From Candidatus Sulfotelmatobacter sp. (GTDB taxonomy: Bacteria; Acidobacteriota; Terriglobia; Terriglobales; Acidobacteriaceae): a stretch of DNA of 6,212 nt. The DNA lies in NCBI GenBank assembly GCA_030049565.1, contig JASIKQ010000489.1, positions 1 through 6,212 on the forward strand, in the 5' to 3' direction. The notes under the pieces were generated by a model, which ran no database searches, had not been told where the DNA came from, and saw nothing but the letters and a program-made list of their open reading frames with translations. The translations under genes were made by a program, and so were the position numbers. This document shows positions 4,900-6,212 of the stretch, one piece after another (within the stretch, counting starts at the first letter, position 1; every line of letters begins with the position of its first letter).

Positions 4900-6212
4900 A
4901 TGAACACGCTTACTGCCGAACAATGGCGGCAACTAGGTCCCTATCTGGATGAGGCTCTGGAGATGGACTCCGAGCAGCGCCGGTTATGGCTGCATTCCCT
5001 TCGCGAGAAAAACGCGGCACTGGCAGAGGCTCTTGAGGCGCTTCTGGAGGAACAGCAACAACTGCAAAGCGAAGGCTTCCTGGAACGCTCGCCGCTCAGG
5101 TTTTCCGCGGGTCTTGCCGGCAAAAGCATAGGCGCCTACACCTTGAGTGATCGAATTGGCCAGGGAGGAATGGGCAGCGTATGGCTGGCACAGCGGAGCG
5201 ACGGTAGATTTGACCGTCGGGCCGCGGTGAAGTTTGTGAGCATTGCTCTCGCCGGACCGTCGGCGGAAGAACGATTCAAGCGCGAGGGCAGCATTCTTGG
5301 GCGGCTGACTCATCCCCATATTGCCGAGCTTCTCGATGCCGGAGTGACCGACGGCGGCCAGCCCTACCTGATTCTCGAATATGTCGACGGCATCGCCGTC
5401 GATCGATACTGCGATCGCCACAAGCTGGGTGTAGACAGCCGCATTCGACTTTTTCTGGATGTGCTTTCGGCGGTGGCGCACGCTCACGCCAATCTGATCG
5501 TTCACCGCGATATCAAGCCTTCGAATGTAATGGTTACTACCAAGGGCCGGGTCAAGCTTCTGGATTTCGGCATCGCCAAACTTCTCGAAGGCGAAGGACA
5601 GACGGGCGCTCCCACATTGCTCACCCATGAGGGCGGTTCGGCGATGACTCCGGAATACGCTGCGCCTGAGCAGCTGTCGAACCAGCCCGTGACCACTGCA
5701 ACCGATATCTATTCCTTAGGAGTTCTTTTTTATCTGCTATTAACCGGGAAGCACACGGCGGGCGCGGGTCCACACTCGCCGGCTGCACTGATGAAAGCGG
5801 TGCTGGAAGAGGAAGCGGTGCGGGCGTCAGATGCTGTCGCCGGAGATGATGTCGCGGCTGCAAATCGCGGCGCGACTCCTGAAAAGCTGAGCCGCCAGCT
5901 CCGCGGAGACCTCGACACCATCGTCGGGAAAATGCTCAAGAAGAATCCTGGCGAACGCTACGGCTCGGTCACGGCTTTGGCGGATGACTTGACACGCTAT
6001 CTCAACCATCAACCGATCAGCGCGCGGCCTGACAGTTTCTGGTATCGCGCGCGAAAATTCATGCGACGAAACCGGGCGCCGGTCGTGGCGGGCGCCAGCG
6101 CCCTGGTGGTTGTGATTACCAGCCTCTCGGTCGGTCTGTACGTGGCGAACCGGCAGCGAAAAATTGCTGAAGAGCATTTCGCGCAGGTCCGCCAACTGGC
6201 CAATAAATTTAT
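4900..6212 (+). CDS. transmembrane Ser/Thr protein kinase (PknB-like, TPR-kinase type), C-terminus outside the window
   Basis: Membrane-anchored Hanks-type kinase; 437 residues are visible and the frame is open at the right edge. Residues 1-75 are a charged helical N-terminal region. The kinase domain (about 80-370) is complete: glycine loop GQGGMGSV (87-94), catalytic K111 in AAVKF, alpha-C E129, catalytic loop HRDIKPSN (202-209, D204), DFG (222-224), and a Thr-rich activation segment (T235, T239, T242, T250) before AAPEQ (254-258). The juxtamembrane RGDLDTIV (336-343) and the ADDLTRYL...ISARPDSFWYRARKF stretch (361-387) are typical of acidobacterial kinases. One membrane helix (about 393-415) is followed by basic NRQRK. 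From family knowledge, TPR repeats acting outside the cytoplasm are expected next; the last residues (AEEHFAQVRQLANKF) fit that. It starts 7 bp after the sigma gene with a weak ribosome site, suggesting coupled translation. The likely substrate is that sigma factor. Confidence 0.93.
   Translation, partial: MNTLTAEQWRQLGPYLDEALEMDSEQRRLWLHSLREKNAALAEALEALLEEQQQLQSEGFLERSPLRFSAGLAGKSIGAYTLSDRIGQGGMGSVWLAQRSDGRFDRRAAVKFVSIALAGPSAEERFKREGSILGRLTHPHIAELLDAGVTDGGQPYLILEYVDGIAVDRYCDRHKLGVDSRIRLFLDVLSAVAHAHANLIVHRDIKPSNVMVTTKGRVKLLDFGIAKLLEGEGQTGAPTLLTHEGGSAMTPEYAAPEQLSNQPVTTATDIYSLGVLFYLLLTGKHTAGAGPHSPAALMKAVLEEEAVRASDAVAGDDVAAANRGATPEKLSRQLRGDLDTIVGKMLKKNPGERYGSVTALADDLTRYLNHQPISARPDSFWYRARKFMRRNRAPVVAGASALVVVITSLSVGLYVANRQRKIAEEHFAQVRQLANKF

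Noticed and set aside
4984..5628. 214-codon minus-strand open frame
   Set aside because: It is antisense to the kinase domain, where glycine loop, HRD and DFG motifs are all present on the plus strand.

Overview
The window looks like chromosome of a GC-rich soil-type member of Acidobacteriota (Terriglobia/Koribacter-like). This is an inference from the pairing of a Sig-70_X6-type ECF sigma factor with a transmembrane Ser/Thr kinase of the acidobacterial TPR-kinase type, and from moderately GC-rich codon use. No phylogenetic marker gene is present, so the assignment is tentative.

Layout from left to right. (1) Positions 1-2114, minus strand: the first 704 residues of a large Lhr-type superfamily 2 helicase, cut off at its C-terminal side by the window edge. 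All classical helicase motifs are readable. (2) 2115-2410: a short divergent region holding a possible 33-residue single-pass membrane peptide on the plus strand (2237-2338). (3) 2411-2983, plus strand: a KdsC-like HAD phosphatase. Both plus-strand genes have a TAAAAT hexamer 6-7 bp before the ATG, which would give leaderless or nearly leaderless transcripts. (4) 2984-3311: a non-coding region of about 330 bp with a five-unit heptamer tandem repeat, a perfect 12-bp hairpin that reads as a terminator for minus-strand transcription, and several overlapping short palindromes. (5) 3312-4148, minus strand: an exported TPR protein. (6) 4149-4319: a divergent promoter region with a repeated CAGGGA motif. 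(7) 4320-4892 and 4900-6212, plus strand: an ECF sigma factor followed after 7 bp by a membrane Ser/Thr kinase, whose presumed extracytoplasmic C-terminus runs off the window.

The most interesting unit is the sigma/kinase pair. The sigma factor has S-A-T-T where ordinary ECF factors carry the acidic D-A-E-D-type residues in region 2.2. It sits in an apparent operon with a kinase that has an intact catalytic core. This fits a one-component-kinase pathway in which phosphorylation of the sigma factor, rather than release from an anti-sigma factor, switches it on, as described for EcfP/PknT of Vibrio. The divergent secreted TPR protein may belong to the same system, but only position supports that. 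The remaining genes are housekeeping in character: nucleic-acid repair by Lhr, and lipopolysaccharide Kdo synthesis by KdsC.
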